64,000 bases of DNA from Phragmites australis (GCF_958298935.1 NC_084932.1:9775501-9839500); one strand, 5' to 3'; numbered from the stretch's first letter, positions 46,100 to 57,986 are shown. A program made the numbers and translations. The notes: generated by a model from the sequence alone, not told the origin.

Positions 46100-47190
46100 C
46101 AAGGGTTTATGAGCGAGGGATGTTGTTATGCTCAATAAAAGACCTAAACAAGATGACACCTTCATGCAAGAGAATACACGATTGGTACACGTAGGCGAAA
46201 AATGAGAAGGGCTTATATAGCCTCATTGGGAGATAAAAATATAAGCATTTTTGCCACCTTGAAGGTAGATTTATTGTCGATTTTGATGACTTGCACAACA
46301 TATTCCACTTCATACACCTTTCTATAGATCTACTAAGATATTAGGCATTATAAGTGTATACAACCTTGGTCTATGTTCATGTTACTACAATTAAATTCCT
46401 AGTTACTTTCTTATTTACAAATATATGAATAATGAAGCCATCGAGCTTAAGGAGGCGGTCAGATCCTTGACCCACAATCGATCTGCCAGCTTGCCATCTA
46501 GATCGGGCAAGACCATATCCTGGAATACCTAAGAACTACTATGCTTGAGAAATAAAAGTTGAAGTACATCCTCAGAGCCTACAACTTTTGGTAATTGCTT
46601 ACAACTAGTGTATTTTGCACTTCAATACTTGATCAACTAACAAAACTTATGCTTATATGTTATTTATACACATGCAACGACAATTATATCCTTGTCCTTA
46701 TGCCACGTGATAGCAAGACGGTGCTCCTGGACCCCTTGAACTATCCTATAGGAAAATACGAAGAATTTATGATGACAGTAAAAGGGTAGAACAAATTCTA
46801 TATAAATTGTGCTCTTTACATTTTACTTTAATGGTTGATGACAATTTTCTGAAATCATTTACATTGACGAAAGGGTGGAACAAATTCTATACAAATTGTG
46901 CTCTTTACATTTTACTTTAATGGTTGATGACAATTTTCTGAAATTATTTACATTGATGGCATTGAAGGGATACAAGGCCAAAGGGGGGAAACACAACGCA
47001 AAGAATGACGGAATGACTTTCTGTACTAATTATCTGGTAACTACATATTCTTGTATATCGCACGATTTCTTGTAATGATGAATATTATTGAGCTAATGAT
47101 TATGTTATTATGTTTTTGCAATGCCACAAGCAGCCACCAGGCACCATGCTCTATGGATAATATGTTTGCCACTATATACGGAAAATGATG
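46100..47190 (+). pseudogene. CACTA-borne Ulp1-like cysteine protease, inactive
   Basis: VDFDDLHNIF (about 46275) and NYILVLMPRDSKTVLLDPLN (46680-46740) correspond to the region with the catalytic His and Asp of Ulp1/SUMO-protease domains; the His-Trp pair reads Asn-Tyr. At 47122-47170 a frame reads CHKQPPGTMLYG, then TAA, then YVC; homologues have Cys where Tyr stands in MLYG. An 89-bp duplication (46781-46958) also interrupts the gene. Plant CACTA elements often carry such proteases. Confidence 0.7.
46781..46958. repeat. 89-bp tandem duplication inside the Ulp1 relic
   Basis: AAAGGGTAGAACAAATTCTA (46781) and AAAGGGTGGAACAAATTCTA (46870) start two nearly identical 89-bp units. Confidence 0.9.
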
Positions 47191-47892
47191 ACAATAATGG
47201 CCGATGAACCTCCTGAGGTTTGTCATTCTACAAAATGTGATAGTAGTTTCACCTTCTCATCTTTACATTTATTGTTACATGTTTTTTTCTCTTTTACACA
47301 ACATTACCTCGTTTCTCAAAGTGAACTAGATGATTCCAATCTTTCAAAAATCTACGGAGAGTTTTGCTACTTTCTAGTGAGCCAGGTCATTAACCTAAAA
47401 GGCTAGTTGTATGATAGAAACTAGTGGAGACTACTTATTTCATGAGTCAATGAATTTGTAACAATATCAAGTGGAGATTATCGGTTTCTATTATTTTTTA
47501 TGCTCTTGTGGTATTGAACTTCATGATGCCCTTGTGAATATATGTGAATGTATATGTGTATCTGTTGCTTGTGTTTGCTGCTTGTTTCAGAGTGCATGGC
47601 TAGCAATTTCTAAGGCTAGCCTGATTACTAATTACTAATGGTGCATGTTTTAAACAATCCTACATTTTTGTAAAGAAGATCGACTATAAAAACATATCAA
47701 AAGGTAGTCGGTTCTAGTTTTGAACTGATTATAATAGAACAAACATTCCAGTCGGTTCATATCTTGAACCAACTGCAATACTGAAATTATCCTAGTTGGT
47801 TCAAGCTCTGAACCAAATGGGGTAATCCTTATCGCAGTCGATTCTCTACCCTGGATATGATAATTTTCGATTATCACAGTCGCTTGAGTGCA

Positions 47893-48272
47893 GTCAGTTA
47901 GGAAACCAACTGTGATAGCAATTCTGAACCAACTGCACATGGCCTCCCTATAGCAATGCGGCATCGCGATGGCCGCCACCTTCGATCTAGTGTCCACAAT
48001 GGCGAGACTCGCCCAGATCTACCTTTTGTGCCCCTCCATCATTTCCTCATCCTCCCGATACCTCACCGCGCTTGCCATCGTTGTCAGTTAGGAAACCGAC
48101 TGTGATAGCAGTTCCGAACCAACTGCACATGGCCTCCCTATAGTAATGCGGCATCGCGATGGCCACCACCTTCGATCTGGTGTCCATAGTGGCGAGACTC
48201 GCTTAGGTCTACCTTTTGGGCCCCTCCATCATCTCCCCATCCCCCCAATACCTCACCGCGCTCGCCGTCGTT
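47893..48272. repeat. 190-bp tandem duplication spanning the CACTA 3' end
   Basis: GTCAGTTAGGAAACC occurs at 47893 and 48083. Both units carry the CACTA terminus, the CGG duplication and about 120 bp of the outer element, at roughly 90% identity by eye. Confidence 0.92.
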
Positions 48273-49274
48273 TCCTCATCTGTCGTGCTTGTTGCCCCAG
48301 CGACGACCGAGGATGCTATTACGAGTGGTTGTGAGGCTACAAGGCCATCGACTCGCCAAGTTATAGGCATGGTGCCGGGGAAGGCATGGACGGCGACGCC
48401 ATTGGCCACCACTTGTGTGCACCGCCACCTGCACGATTCTACAACCGGGACTGAGATGGGACAAGAAGGAGGTGGCGATGAAAATAGTTGATATAGAGAG
48501 AGATGTGGAGACTGGCAGGTGGGTCTCAATCTGAGTGACATGGCACAAAAGAGCATGACGTGGTGCAAAACCAATGTGAAAAGAGGGTAGGGGTAGGTTG
48601 ATCGGTATCAAGAGTTGAGGGGTGTATGATTTCTGGTTTTCTAGTTCAGAGGGTTGAACTGGACTTGTTCTTTTAGTACCTAATCCAAAGAAATAGAAAC
48701 TTTTGGTCTAAAAAAAAGAAATAGCATTCTTCCCATTTCTATAACGTACCATCCCACGCCGCATACTCTATTTCCTGTCTCATTATCTATGCATGGTGCG
48801 TGATTTATTATCTTATTGTTTTCGTGATTTTACTATGATGCCGTGATTTCAGTGACTGCAATACTTATAAACTAATACACAATTTTAGTACTAATGGTTC
48901 CAGGGTTGAAATTAAACGTGCCTCGTAGATATTACTGTAAGTCACCAAAATCATGGGTACAAGAAACAAAACACTGAAACAAATAATGAAAACCATGAGA
49001 AATAGCATTAACCTACGTCACGGGGCTGTCTGGATAGTATTACAATGTTACAGAGGAATATAAATGAAACAAATGATTTTTTTCGCAAATAGGAAATTTG
49101 GGTCCATGCCAGTAAGAGTGGAAAATGCCTACCCACAGTCCGCGGCGCAGAGCAAGTGGAAAATAAATCATTGTGTTTGTAGTGGGCATCCATGCGTGGA
49201 CAATGACATGTCTCCCTTAAAAAACTACAATATTTCTGTGACTAGAATATTTTAAAATAATATATGAACGATAT
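48273..49274. other. Right arm of the outer element and unassigned spacer
   Basis: The outer inverted end occupies about 48440-48643. From 48644 to 49274 I see no gene and no transposon end; the sequence is AT-rich. Confidence 0.5.
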
Positions 49275-51524
49275 TGACGATTAGAAGGGATAAATAAACG
49301 TCTCAATAAATTTCTTATGAAATCGATGATCTTCTCCTATTTAGATCACTCAACGCATATTAAAACTCAAGCAGAAGAAAAAATCAAGAGAAGTTTTAAT
49401 AAGAGAAAATTGAGGCAATACGACACCACAAATGGTATATAAATCATAGGTTCTATTCAAGATCAATTCATGTGTCTTAACACTCGAAAGATCCTAACTA
49501 GCAAAGAAACAAGAAAAGATGAATACCGAGCAACGAAACTCTCCAAGTTGATTGTTTGGAGTCAAAGGAATTCAAAACCCCATCACATAAACGTGTGCTT
49601 CGAATTTTATATCTCTAGCAACTAGAAAATGACCTTACAAGCTGCTAAAATTTCAACCAAAAAATAAAAATGAAAACCAAAACCGAAAAGGAAAAGCAAA
49701 AACTTACACACAAGACAAGAGAACCAAGAGAGGGAAACTAGAAGGAGGAAAAATCAAACATGTGAAATAAAATAAACTTCATTGCTCAAAGAGATCAGTC
49801 CTATTTTAGACGAATTATAAAAAAATTTCTCTAAAACTTTCACTTATTATATAGGCTAAGCACTCATCATCCTCTCCACTAAAACCCTAACACAATACTC
49901 TCATATGAGTGGTACAACAGGCTCAAAATGGCTGATTCTCCGTCTCCGATAGCCCTACCCCTCTATTTATAGGTCTAGGAAACTTGATCCTAAGTTTCCT
50001 AGCTTTTTCTCAAAATACCACTCTATTGTAGTACACTTCTACCTACCACCAAGGTTATTTAAGCCTATTTTCTTCTTCATTCATCGGACGGCCGCGATGC
50101 CTTTACGACTTAGCTTTGCCTTAACGCAGGCTTCGCAATGGTGCCACGTACTCCTTCAGTTCTCCCACGGTTTTGAGGCCAAACTGCGAAACCCTAGCAC
50201 GCTTCTCAAAGCATTACTAGCCGTCACTTGCTTCCACCTAAAGCAAGCGCTCCGATGATGATGTGTGTCCTTTGCCTTATGATCTTGACCACTGGCAAGT
50301 CTCACGCTCTCGATGCCACCTGCCACCTTGTCACTTGTACCAGCATTCCCTTCGCTTGACTTTGTCAACATGTCATCTTCATCCTCCGTTTCAAGCTTTG
50401 TTTGACCTTCATGTGTACAGCTAGGATCACCCTTGACACCGTCCGACCCTCCTTGATCGTCCGACACCAAGCACCCACTTAGCTTCGATCACCCGTCATT
50501 GACCGTCAAGTTGCAACCGTCACCTGCACACCTTAAAACAAGCAAACACATTTCTTCACACTTCAAAACATCTCCAGGTTAGCACAAAATCAAAAACTTT
50601 AACTCAGAGCACATCCTGCAGAAAACGTGAACACCGGATGTTTTGGTGTGTTCTGCTCCTAAACACCGGTCCATCCAGTGAGTGTAACACTGTCTGTTCT
50701 AGGAAAACTTTGCTCTCTGCAAGAAAATGTCTCGTGAAAGTTTCTGGTGATCTTATGTCCATAATCGGATAATCCGTTGTGTGCCAATCCACCGAACCAC
50801 CCTTCTGCAATCTCTCTGCAACAAAAGGTCCGGTGTATTCTCCGGTATTCACAATCTTAGAATCGGACTATCCGGCGTACATAATCAAACTTGGCGCAAA
50901 ATATCTCCTCTCTGTAGAAAATACTCCGACGCTCTTAAAGTCCATCACCGAACCATCCGGTGTTTGCTTTCATTTCTACTTCGGCACTGAAAATGCTCCA
51001 TTGTAACCACCACACTCACTGAATCTTCCGATGCATTGATCTGCAATTTTACCTGAAAAATTGCTCTCTGTAAGAAATAGTCCGACGAGTATACACTGCC
51101 TACACCAAAACTTCCGGTGAACACCGGAACATTCAATGTTCACACTGGAACTTCCAGTGTGTGTAATTTTTCTGCGTACAGAGAAGAATTCACTAATTCC
51201 AAACACCGCAAACTCAAGTTAGATATGAAAAAGAATAAACATCCACAAACACATGTTAACAAGTCCAAGACATATTAACTATTATTAATGCCTCATCACA
51301 TGCAAACCAATGCACTTCACTTGGTTTCTCAATCCCCCCTTGATGAGTGCATTGACAACCCTCAGAGCACAAAGATTTAGGATAGAAGAAGTAAAGCACA
51401 TCCAGGTGACAAAACTTGAGAAAGAGTAAACAAAAATCACTGGGCATAAGACATATTGCAAAAAGGCCGAAAATAGACAAAGACAAGCCAAAAACCTCAA
51501 AAGATCAAGAAAAGCTCAAAAACA
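49275..51524 (-). repeat. 3' LTR of a SIRE-like Copia element (about 2.25 kb)
   Basis: On the - strand it runs from TGTTTTTGAGC (next to a polypurine tract, TTAAGGGGGAGC) to CGTCA. A TATA-type box (CCTATAAATAGAG) lies on the - strand near 49970-49982. The upstream half contains repeated CCGGA/TCCGG words (CACCGGA, ATCCGGTG) typical of this LTR type. The lower 1.3 kb is shared with 14550-15850. The outer border at 49275 is inferred from where that similarity ends and the TG. Confidence 0.65.
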
Positions 51525-53452
51525 AATGCTCCCCCTTAATGAATACACATTTTTTTATTATTCTTTGAGATTTGTTGTAAATTTTCTCATTTCTCCTCCT
51601 TTGTAGCATATTTTTTTCTTTGTGCATATGCTCTCCCCCTTTGGCAATGTAAACATCAAAGATAAAATATTATGCAATGCATGAACATGCAAACCTAGTG
51701 AGCTTTCACAAGTATACCACAAAGCATTTGCAAGTGCTAGAAAGGTGAAAAGAGCTCCAGAAAGGAGAGGATGAAGCTCACAATTTCACAGAGGATAATT
51801 ATGATAAATTAGAAAATAAGTTTTATTTAGTAAAATAATTTAGAATAATATGTTATAATCCTTTTAGCGCTCAAAAAGAGACAATGACACAAGAACATGA
51901 AGCTTGACAAGCTAAACCCAAAGAGTTGGTTGGCGTATTTAATTTCACATAACCAAATCATGTGCAAGGTGACCACCACATAAGCATCCACTCATGCTGA
52001 GGCAATACAGACATTAAAAACTAGTCAACTTCAATCTCTTACTAGGCAAACAAGCATTCATAACAGTAGGCTTTGCAAATGCTCATATATGAAACCAAGA
52101 CTTAGTTATATCAAGTGATTAAAACAAAATTGATCATTTAGTTACATTTCTTTCATTTTTATCCTCAAGTTGACTCTTATCTAAGCGAAGTGTCGCGTGA
52201 CTAGGTAAGACAAATATCTTGAGGCTTCAAGTATTTGGATCATATTTTAGCACAAGATACTTGAATTCACCACATTATTCATATTTTCACAACAAAACAA
52301 GTTTTCACATGATCAAGTCAAGTAGTGTCTTTGTGACACAATGAAAACATGTTCCTCCAAGGTTCTATCATAAGCTAAACATTTTATAACGACAGAAAAT
52401 ATAGTGCAATATTCTCTAATCCACTATCTTGAACCAAAAGGACCTAGAGCAAGATATTAATCAAACTAGCCTTAAAACAAGTATTGACTAAGCCTAAGCA
52501 ATTACGAATATAGTGATCAAGAATGTAGTATTTTATAACTTATACGATTCATAAAATCGCCAAATTTCATCTTAAGGGGAGCAAGCTTGCTTGAAATGTA
52601 TCATCAAAGCATCAAAAAGAGTCTAAGATTAAAAGATTGCTCCACACAACTAATCAACTTAGTCTAAATTCAAGTCTAGCAATCAAAAATACTAAAGATA
52701 TACAAGTCAAAGCTCAACTATTATTATTATCTTACATTATGAAATGTAGTGCAAATACAACAAAAGTAAGATAGAGTATGTACAAAGGACAACTCCCCCT
52801 CACATAATGCCATAGGGATGGCACACACCGAGCTCGCCTCTCAAATAGGCAAATCTTGTAGCATCTAGAGGCTTGGTGAATCTATCGGCTAACTGATGTT
52901 GGGTATCTATGTAGCTCAATTTAGTGTCCCCCTTCTCATTGTGATCTCTTAGAAAGTAAAATCTCACATCTATGTGTTTGATTCTGGAGTGTTAAACTGA
53001 GTTGTCTTGAAATTAAACCCAAAATCCCTCAAAGTAGCAATCATCCACAAAATCTGTGAGCAACATCTAGCAGCAGCTACATATTCAACTTCAGCAGTAG
53101 ATTGCACAACACTAAACTGTTTGCGAGAAGATCAACACACAAGAGAAGTACCCAAGAAGTGACAAGTACTAGAGGTATTTTTTCTGTCAATTATACAACT
53201 AGCCAAATCCGCATCCAAAAAACCTCGAACAGAAAACAAAGAGAAAGCAGAAAACTAAAGCCCATACTCGAGAGTGTGCTCGAGATACCTCAGAATGTGT
53301 TTCACCGCTTGGTGGTGAGACGTTTTTGGTGAAGCGTGGAAGCGAGCACACAAGCAAACGACGAAGTGGATGTCGGGTCTTGTCACCATCAAGTACAGGA
53401 GAAAGCCAATCATGCTCCTATACTTCCGCTCGTCCACCTCCTCGCCATCTTG
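51525..53452 (-). mobile_element. 3' internal part of the SIRE-like Copia host element
   Basis: From the LTR outward (on the + map): a polypurine tract at about 51525-51540, 1.2 kb of AT-rich non-coding DNA with more polypurine-like words (CTCCCCCTTTGG at 51626; CTCCCCCTCACATAATG at 52793), then the end of pol. It stops abruptly at 53452, where another Copia has inserted; gag, integrase and most of the RT should lie beyond 64000. Confidence 0.75.
52800..53452 (-). pseudogene. Copia RT end and RNase H, interrupted
   Basis: The - strand encodes QDGEEVDERKYRSMIGFLLY, TRPDIHFVVCLCARFHA and QAVKHILRYLEHTLEYGL, then after a TAG at 53255-53257 the RNase H pieces DADLASCIIDRKNTSSTCHF and VQSTAEVEYVAAARCCS. 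Two of the stops (EYGL-stop and VC-stop-SS) stand where relatives have Trp. The N-terminal side is cut by the element starting at 53453. Confidence 0.85.
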
Positions 53453-54884
53453 AAAGTACTTAATGTCAACTAGAGGAGGGTGAATAGTCATTTTTGAAAA
53501 TTAAAACTCTGCAGTGGATCAGACAGGGTCCAGAAACTCTGGCTCAATCCGAATACTTCGGGTTACAGAGTCTCCTAGTTTACCCGGATTATCCGAACTA
53601 TACAGGAACTCGAAATCAAAGTAAATCAAAGTAAGTCTAATATTCTCTACGAGTTACCACAGTATCTATAAAATGTATATGCTCCTTTTCAACAATAACC
53701 TGCACTCAAATACTCACACGCAACAATATTGAGGCAAATCTCCAAATAACAATTTGAACGAGTAAAGTGCAAGAAAGTAAATGGAGACAAGATTTGTTCC
53801 CGAAGTTGGGCCACCTCACAAAGAAGTGCCTACGTCTCCGTTGAGGAGCTCACAAAGAGCCGGGTCTTTTTCAACCCTATCCTCACCCAAGCGACCACAA
53901 AGATCGAGCTAGGGTTCTTACTCAATTTAAGGGTAATACAAACTTCCTGTGGCACTCCACAAAGATTTGGTGCTCTACGTGTGACCCCTTGCCGTCTAGA
54001 AGCACGAAGCTTCAAGAGTAAAGACCACGAATTGCAGCTTGGCAAGAACTCAAATTGCTCAAAAGTTTGCTTGTTGCTCTCTTGCTCTAAATCTCACTCC
54101 CCAGACCCTAACTCACAAATCTTGCAAAGATCAAGCACTAGAGGGGTTTGGAAGGGCTATTGAATGCTCTGGATAGGGTTGGTTCACAGGTAGCTCAGCA
54201 GCATTGAATGGAGGGGGTGAAGAGGTATTTATACCCTCCCTCCAAAAACTAGCCGTTACTGTGCTTTTTAGACAAACTCGGAGTATCCGAATTCACCCGG
54301 AGACTCCAGGTAGTACAGAAACGCATGCACCTAACCTGTCAGAACTAGCCGTTACACTGACTCGGAGTATCCGGGTTCACCCGGAGACTCCGGGTAACAC
54401 TTGAGAAAAACGGCCAAGACACTAGTTCGGAGGATGCACGGAAGGTCCGGAAGCATCAGGACCCGGAGACTCCGGCTTTAGCACCCTCAGCAGAGAGAGA
54501 CCCTTTCTCGGAGACTCCGGAACACTTAGCAGAATCCGGAGTTTCCGGGCTCAGACAACTCTGCCCTTTTTCCGGTGTTCGTGAGTGAATGTGTCCCTCA
54601 AAATTTGATTTTAACAAGATACTTTGAGCACTGAGACACTAGCAAGACTACCAAAATGCATTCATCTTAATAGTACGACATTCCTAAACTTAAATTTAAA
54701 AGTAAAATAAATTAAGCCCTATGAGTTTCTTCATGCCTCTTCTCTTTTCTTTTTGAGGGACGTTGACTTCTTTTAACCTTTTCAATAGGGCTAAAACCTG
54801 TTCATAAACTCGATAAACTCATTAGTCCCTTAATCGTTTGTCATCAATTAGCCAAAACCCACAAAGGGCCTAGATGCACTTTCA
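53453..54884 (-). repeat. 3' LTR of the SIRE-type Copia (1432 bp)
   Basis: It begins TGAAAGTACTT and ends GCACTTTCA, giving 7-bp perfect inverted termini. A polypurine tract (CCAAATGAGGGGAGAT on the - strand) abuts it. The stretch 54240-54560 contains repeated CGGAG(A/T)(C/A)TCCGG words in both orientations. Its first 500 bp align with 63504-64000 with several dozen differences. Confidence 0.92.
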
Positions 54885-55519
54885 ATCTCCCCTCATTTGG
54901 TGATTGATGACAACACGATTAAAGCTTACAAAGGATAATAGAATTTAAGGATTTTGAATTTTAAGGTATACGGTGAGCTCCCCCTAAATGTGTGCATTGA
55001 CTTGAAATATGAATTTGAGTTCATATACACATATTAAAGAAATTTTATGAGAGCTCCCCCTATATCTTAGAATCCGTGGGGTGAAAAAGTGAGTGAACAT
55101 GTATATCCGTGATGCATATGACATGATATATCACAAAACCTAAGAAAGAGAAAAACAAATATTACATCAAGAAACTATGGCATCACACTAGCACAAATAT
55201 AGTCTTACGAATTTAAAAGGTTCAACTACAAGCACACCACACATAGTTCAACACAATTATTACAAATGTCTCAAATATCCAACGGAAACGATGAAGAGTT
55301 TAATAATGAAGCAAGACAGGACACAAGGATTTCTCTCCCCCTTTGGCATCAAGCACCAAAAATAAAGAGAAGCAAAAGAAAGATATAGTCATTGTCCTCT
55401 TCAAAGTCATCGTCTCCATCACCATTGTTGTCCGAAGAGCTTGCTTCGGCTTCTCCCATCTCCTCTTCGTCGTCGGTCTCCTCATCATATTGGGCATGAG
55501 AAGGACCCTCAGCAGCTGT
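54885..55519. other. Non-coding tail before the 3' LTR
   Basis: AT-rich sequence with four polypurine-like words on the - strand (near 54889, 54980, 55052 and 55336, e.g. GATGCCAAAGGGGGAG). No gene is seen. Multiple such tracts are usual in SIRE-type elements. Confidence 0.6.
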
Positions 55520-57018
55520 CTAGGCTTCATCATACCAAGCCCATGGATTCACGAATTGTGGCTCACTAGCTTCTTCCGCGGTTATAATTAGAGAGCAAGG
55601 TGGCTGAATTCCCAGATGAGTGTGAATCTCCTTTTGCCTTGCCTCTATCTTCCTCATCCTTACTTTGGTCTCTCGAATTTGAGTAGCATTGTGAGTGCAA
55701 ACTTGGAAGATGGCCTTGAGTGCACTCTTTATAAATGATTGAGAGCCACGAGAGGATGGTACAAGCTTGGGAGCTGTTCTTTGTGCCCTTGGAGCTACGG
55801 GTGGAGGAGAAGGAGGAGGGGATGATCTAGTGCTCACAATCCTCATCCGATATGGTTCATGCTTAACTTTCTTAAAGAAGTTTTTCTTGGTGACCATTTC
55901 TATCATATACATGATGTAAGGAGCATAGGCACAATTTTTATTGGGAGTGTATGATGTAGTGTGAATTTCCTCCCAAACAAAATCAATTACACTGAAAGGC
56001 TTGCCCACATTTGGCATTCGAGTTAGCAAGTTCCTTGATATACCTTGAACATTTATAGCAATACCACCTTTGGTATTCAATGTGAGACGAAATAAATTGT
56101 TTAAGTACTTGTAATAAGGCTTCATCCCTGTTGTCGTGCCATGAATCACCCTTCCATGATCCAAATACATGAAGTCCATATCATATGGAGATAGCTAATT
56201 ATCATTATGGAGCTTTGTGTTATGCAAATCGCGAACATCGAATCCAAAAATGTGAGCAAAGGTTTGATAAGTGATTTTGTACTTCTCTCCTTCTATCATC
56301 CAAAACATGGATTGGTTTTCCTAGTGATCATAGGAGAAAGTCGCATAAAATTGGGCAATGACTTCCACACTCCAGTCACACTTCAAGCTCATGAAATTCT
56401 TGATTTTCTTTTCTTCACAAGCTGCAATGACTGCCTTGAAAGTTGGGTCATTCTTTTTCTCCATGTAATCCCAATCTATCCATTGCATTGGTCTGACAGG
56501 ATTCTTCTTTTTGAGAATGATGCTTTCATAGAAATCAGTGTGAAACTCACTCCAAAAACGTGGATCTGCCACGCTCTTCTCATACTCATATGGATCATCA
56601 CTTCTGTTCTTTTCGCACTTAGCAGCCTTCTTCATATAGTCAACCATTTTTCTTGGCATTTGATTTGCCGAGTGAATTCTGAAGGTCTGTGCAGTTTCAG
56701 AGAAGCTAACACAATATTCTCTTCTTCAATTTCTTCTTATCCGTGGACACTAGAACCGGCATCCACGGCTTTACCTTTGCCTCTTCCTGCTGTCACAGGG
56801 GTTGTTCCCCTTCCTCTAAAAGTACTTGATGTACCCCTTGCCCTCATAGCTTGCAGTCTAGTCAACCCATGAGGCACATTTTTAGATTGTGTCTGCTCCT
56901 CGATCTAAATGCCGCTTGACTCAAAACGCGGAGGAGGAACATCACTTTGTCCTTGAGTTTGTGGGTCACTCTTGTGCTTCTTTCTCCTCTCATAGCTATG
57001 TCCCTTGTTCCAATCCAT
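55520..57018 (-). pseudogene. Extra ORF after pol in the SIRE-type element (env-like position), broken
   Basis: It probably starts at an ATG at 57016-57018 (MDWNKGHSYERRKKHKSD). The middle part (56659-56321) has DPRFWSEFHTDFYESIILKK, MQWIDWDYMEKKNDPTF and EVIAQFYATFSYDH; the end (56179-55520) has KPFSVIDFVWEEIHTTSY and a Pro-rich stretch, then MRKIEARQKEIHTHLG. The FWxxFxxDFYE and E(V/I)IAQFYAT blocks occur in plant retroelement-associated proteins of unknown function. No signal peptide or membrane segment is evident, so env-like refers to position only. At least one frameshift and several stops break it. Confidence 0.7.
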
Positions 57019-57986
57019 CTCAAAGGTCCTGAGGTATACATTAAAGATATCTAAGAGAAAGGACAAGGATCGCTAGAGAAAGAATTTAGAACTGAATGCA
57101 GACTGTCAAGTCTGACGGACCCGGAGTATCCGAGCCAATCCGGATACTACAGGTAGCCCAACCCCGGGGCAAAGATTTAGGGTTTGAACGATTCTTCCTC
57201 CACATTGCGAAACCCATATAGGAAAAGATTCTAGGGAGCATAAGGAACATCTTCACCAAAGGGATTTGATTCTAGATCAAACTATTGAGAGATCGGGTGG
57301 GAGGTACCTTTTAGGGATAAAAGAGCACGGAAGATCGATCTGGAGGGAGGGTCAGAGATTCCGACCTAGAGATGATGAAGATTCCAAGAAGTTCTCCAAA
57401 AATCCTTGGACAAGGCTTGAGATCGCTGGAGCTCTCCTCTCACGGTGAAGGGAAGGAAGAAAGAGTGGAATAGATGGAAGAGAGAAGAAAAACTATTTGG
57501 TTCTCTATATAAAATGGATAACCCGGAGACTCCGGCCTGACCCGGAGACTCCGAGTGGAGTCTTGAGTCCGAACAGAGAGCCCTTCCCGAAAGGTGACCT
57601 GGACCCTCCGGGTTGAGTGACAGAATCCAGATACTCCGGGTTGACCCAGAGACTCCGAGTTTTGTCAACTCAATAGAACCAGAAGCTCGTAGAATAGTAC
57701 CAGTTCCCGGATACTCCTGCCTAGCCCGGACATTCCAGGTTCTGGAGAAATTGCAGATTGGATTTAAGAGCTGAGATTCAACGAGGGATGGATTGTTGGA
57801 CAAATGAGACACATATTTACCACTTGTGATCAGCCAATAATCAACATTACATAACTATGATCACAAGTAGCAAAATATGATCCAAAGATCAAATAATCAA
57901 ATTTTTCAAAAATAGCACACAAGATATTTTGCAAACCTCTATCTACAAAAACTATAAATCTACAACAATCAATTGTATGCAATATA
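57019..57986 (-). repeat. Spacer between pol and the extra ORF with LTR-like CCGGAG motifs
   Basis: Between 57117 and 57740 there are about eight words of the form CGGAGACTCCG, CGGATACT or CTCCGGGTT in both orientations, the same motif class as in the LTR (54240-54560). The open frame 57366-57812 on the - strand is a by-product of these repeats. Confidence 0.65.

Larger units (their letters stand above)
33323..47958 (+). mobile_element. EnSpm/CACTA transposon, interrupted and decayed
   Basis: The left end is CACTACTATGAAAACC. The right end, CCTATAGCAATG (CCTATAGTAATG in a duplicated copy at 48148), is its degenerate inverse. The duplication CGG occurs at 33320-33322 and 47959-47961. Subterminal regions (33340-33700 and 47690-47950) are full of CCAACTG/CAGTTGG-GTTC-like words, as in CACTA elements. 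Coding remnants on the + strand are a TNP2-type transposase start (34071) and C-terminus (41892-42435), a Transposase_24-like region (44424-45120), a DUF8039-like region (45470-45840) and an Ulp1-like protease (46100-47190). A Tat Gypsy at 34092-41891 splits it. Confidence 0.85.
31604..48643. mobile_element. Outer element of a nested cluster, bounded by ~200-bp inverted ends
   Basis: The left end (TAGAAAACTAGGAATC, then CCCCTCAACTCTCGATACC) is matched in inverse orientation at the right end (read inwards: TAGAAAACCAGAAATC, then CCCCTCAACTCTTGATACC). Looser similarity continues for about 200 bp, including CCCACATGTCAGC / CCCACCTGCCAGT. Grass Mutator-like elements often have such CCCCTCAACT-bearing ends; the assignment is tentative because I found no 9-bp target duplication. 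Its own sequence is 31604-33322 (minus the hAT) and 47959-48643; the rest is nested CACTA and Gypsy DNA. Segment 33047-33322 holds no gene. Confidence 0.5.

Noticed and set aside
56207..56872. 221-codon + strand ORF opposite the extra ORF of the SIRE-type element
   Set aside because: Its complement carries the recognisable retroelement blocks (FWSEFHTDFYE); the + frame is hydrophobic noise.
57366..57812. 148-codon - strand ORF in the SIRE-type spacer
   Set aside because: It consists of translations of the CGGAGACTCCGG-type repeats; no conserved protein is recognisable.
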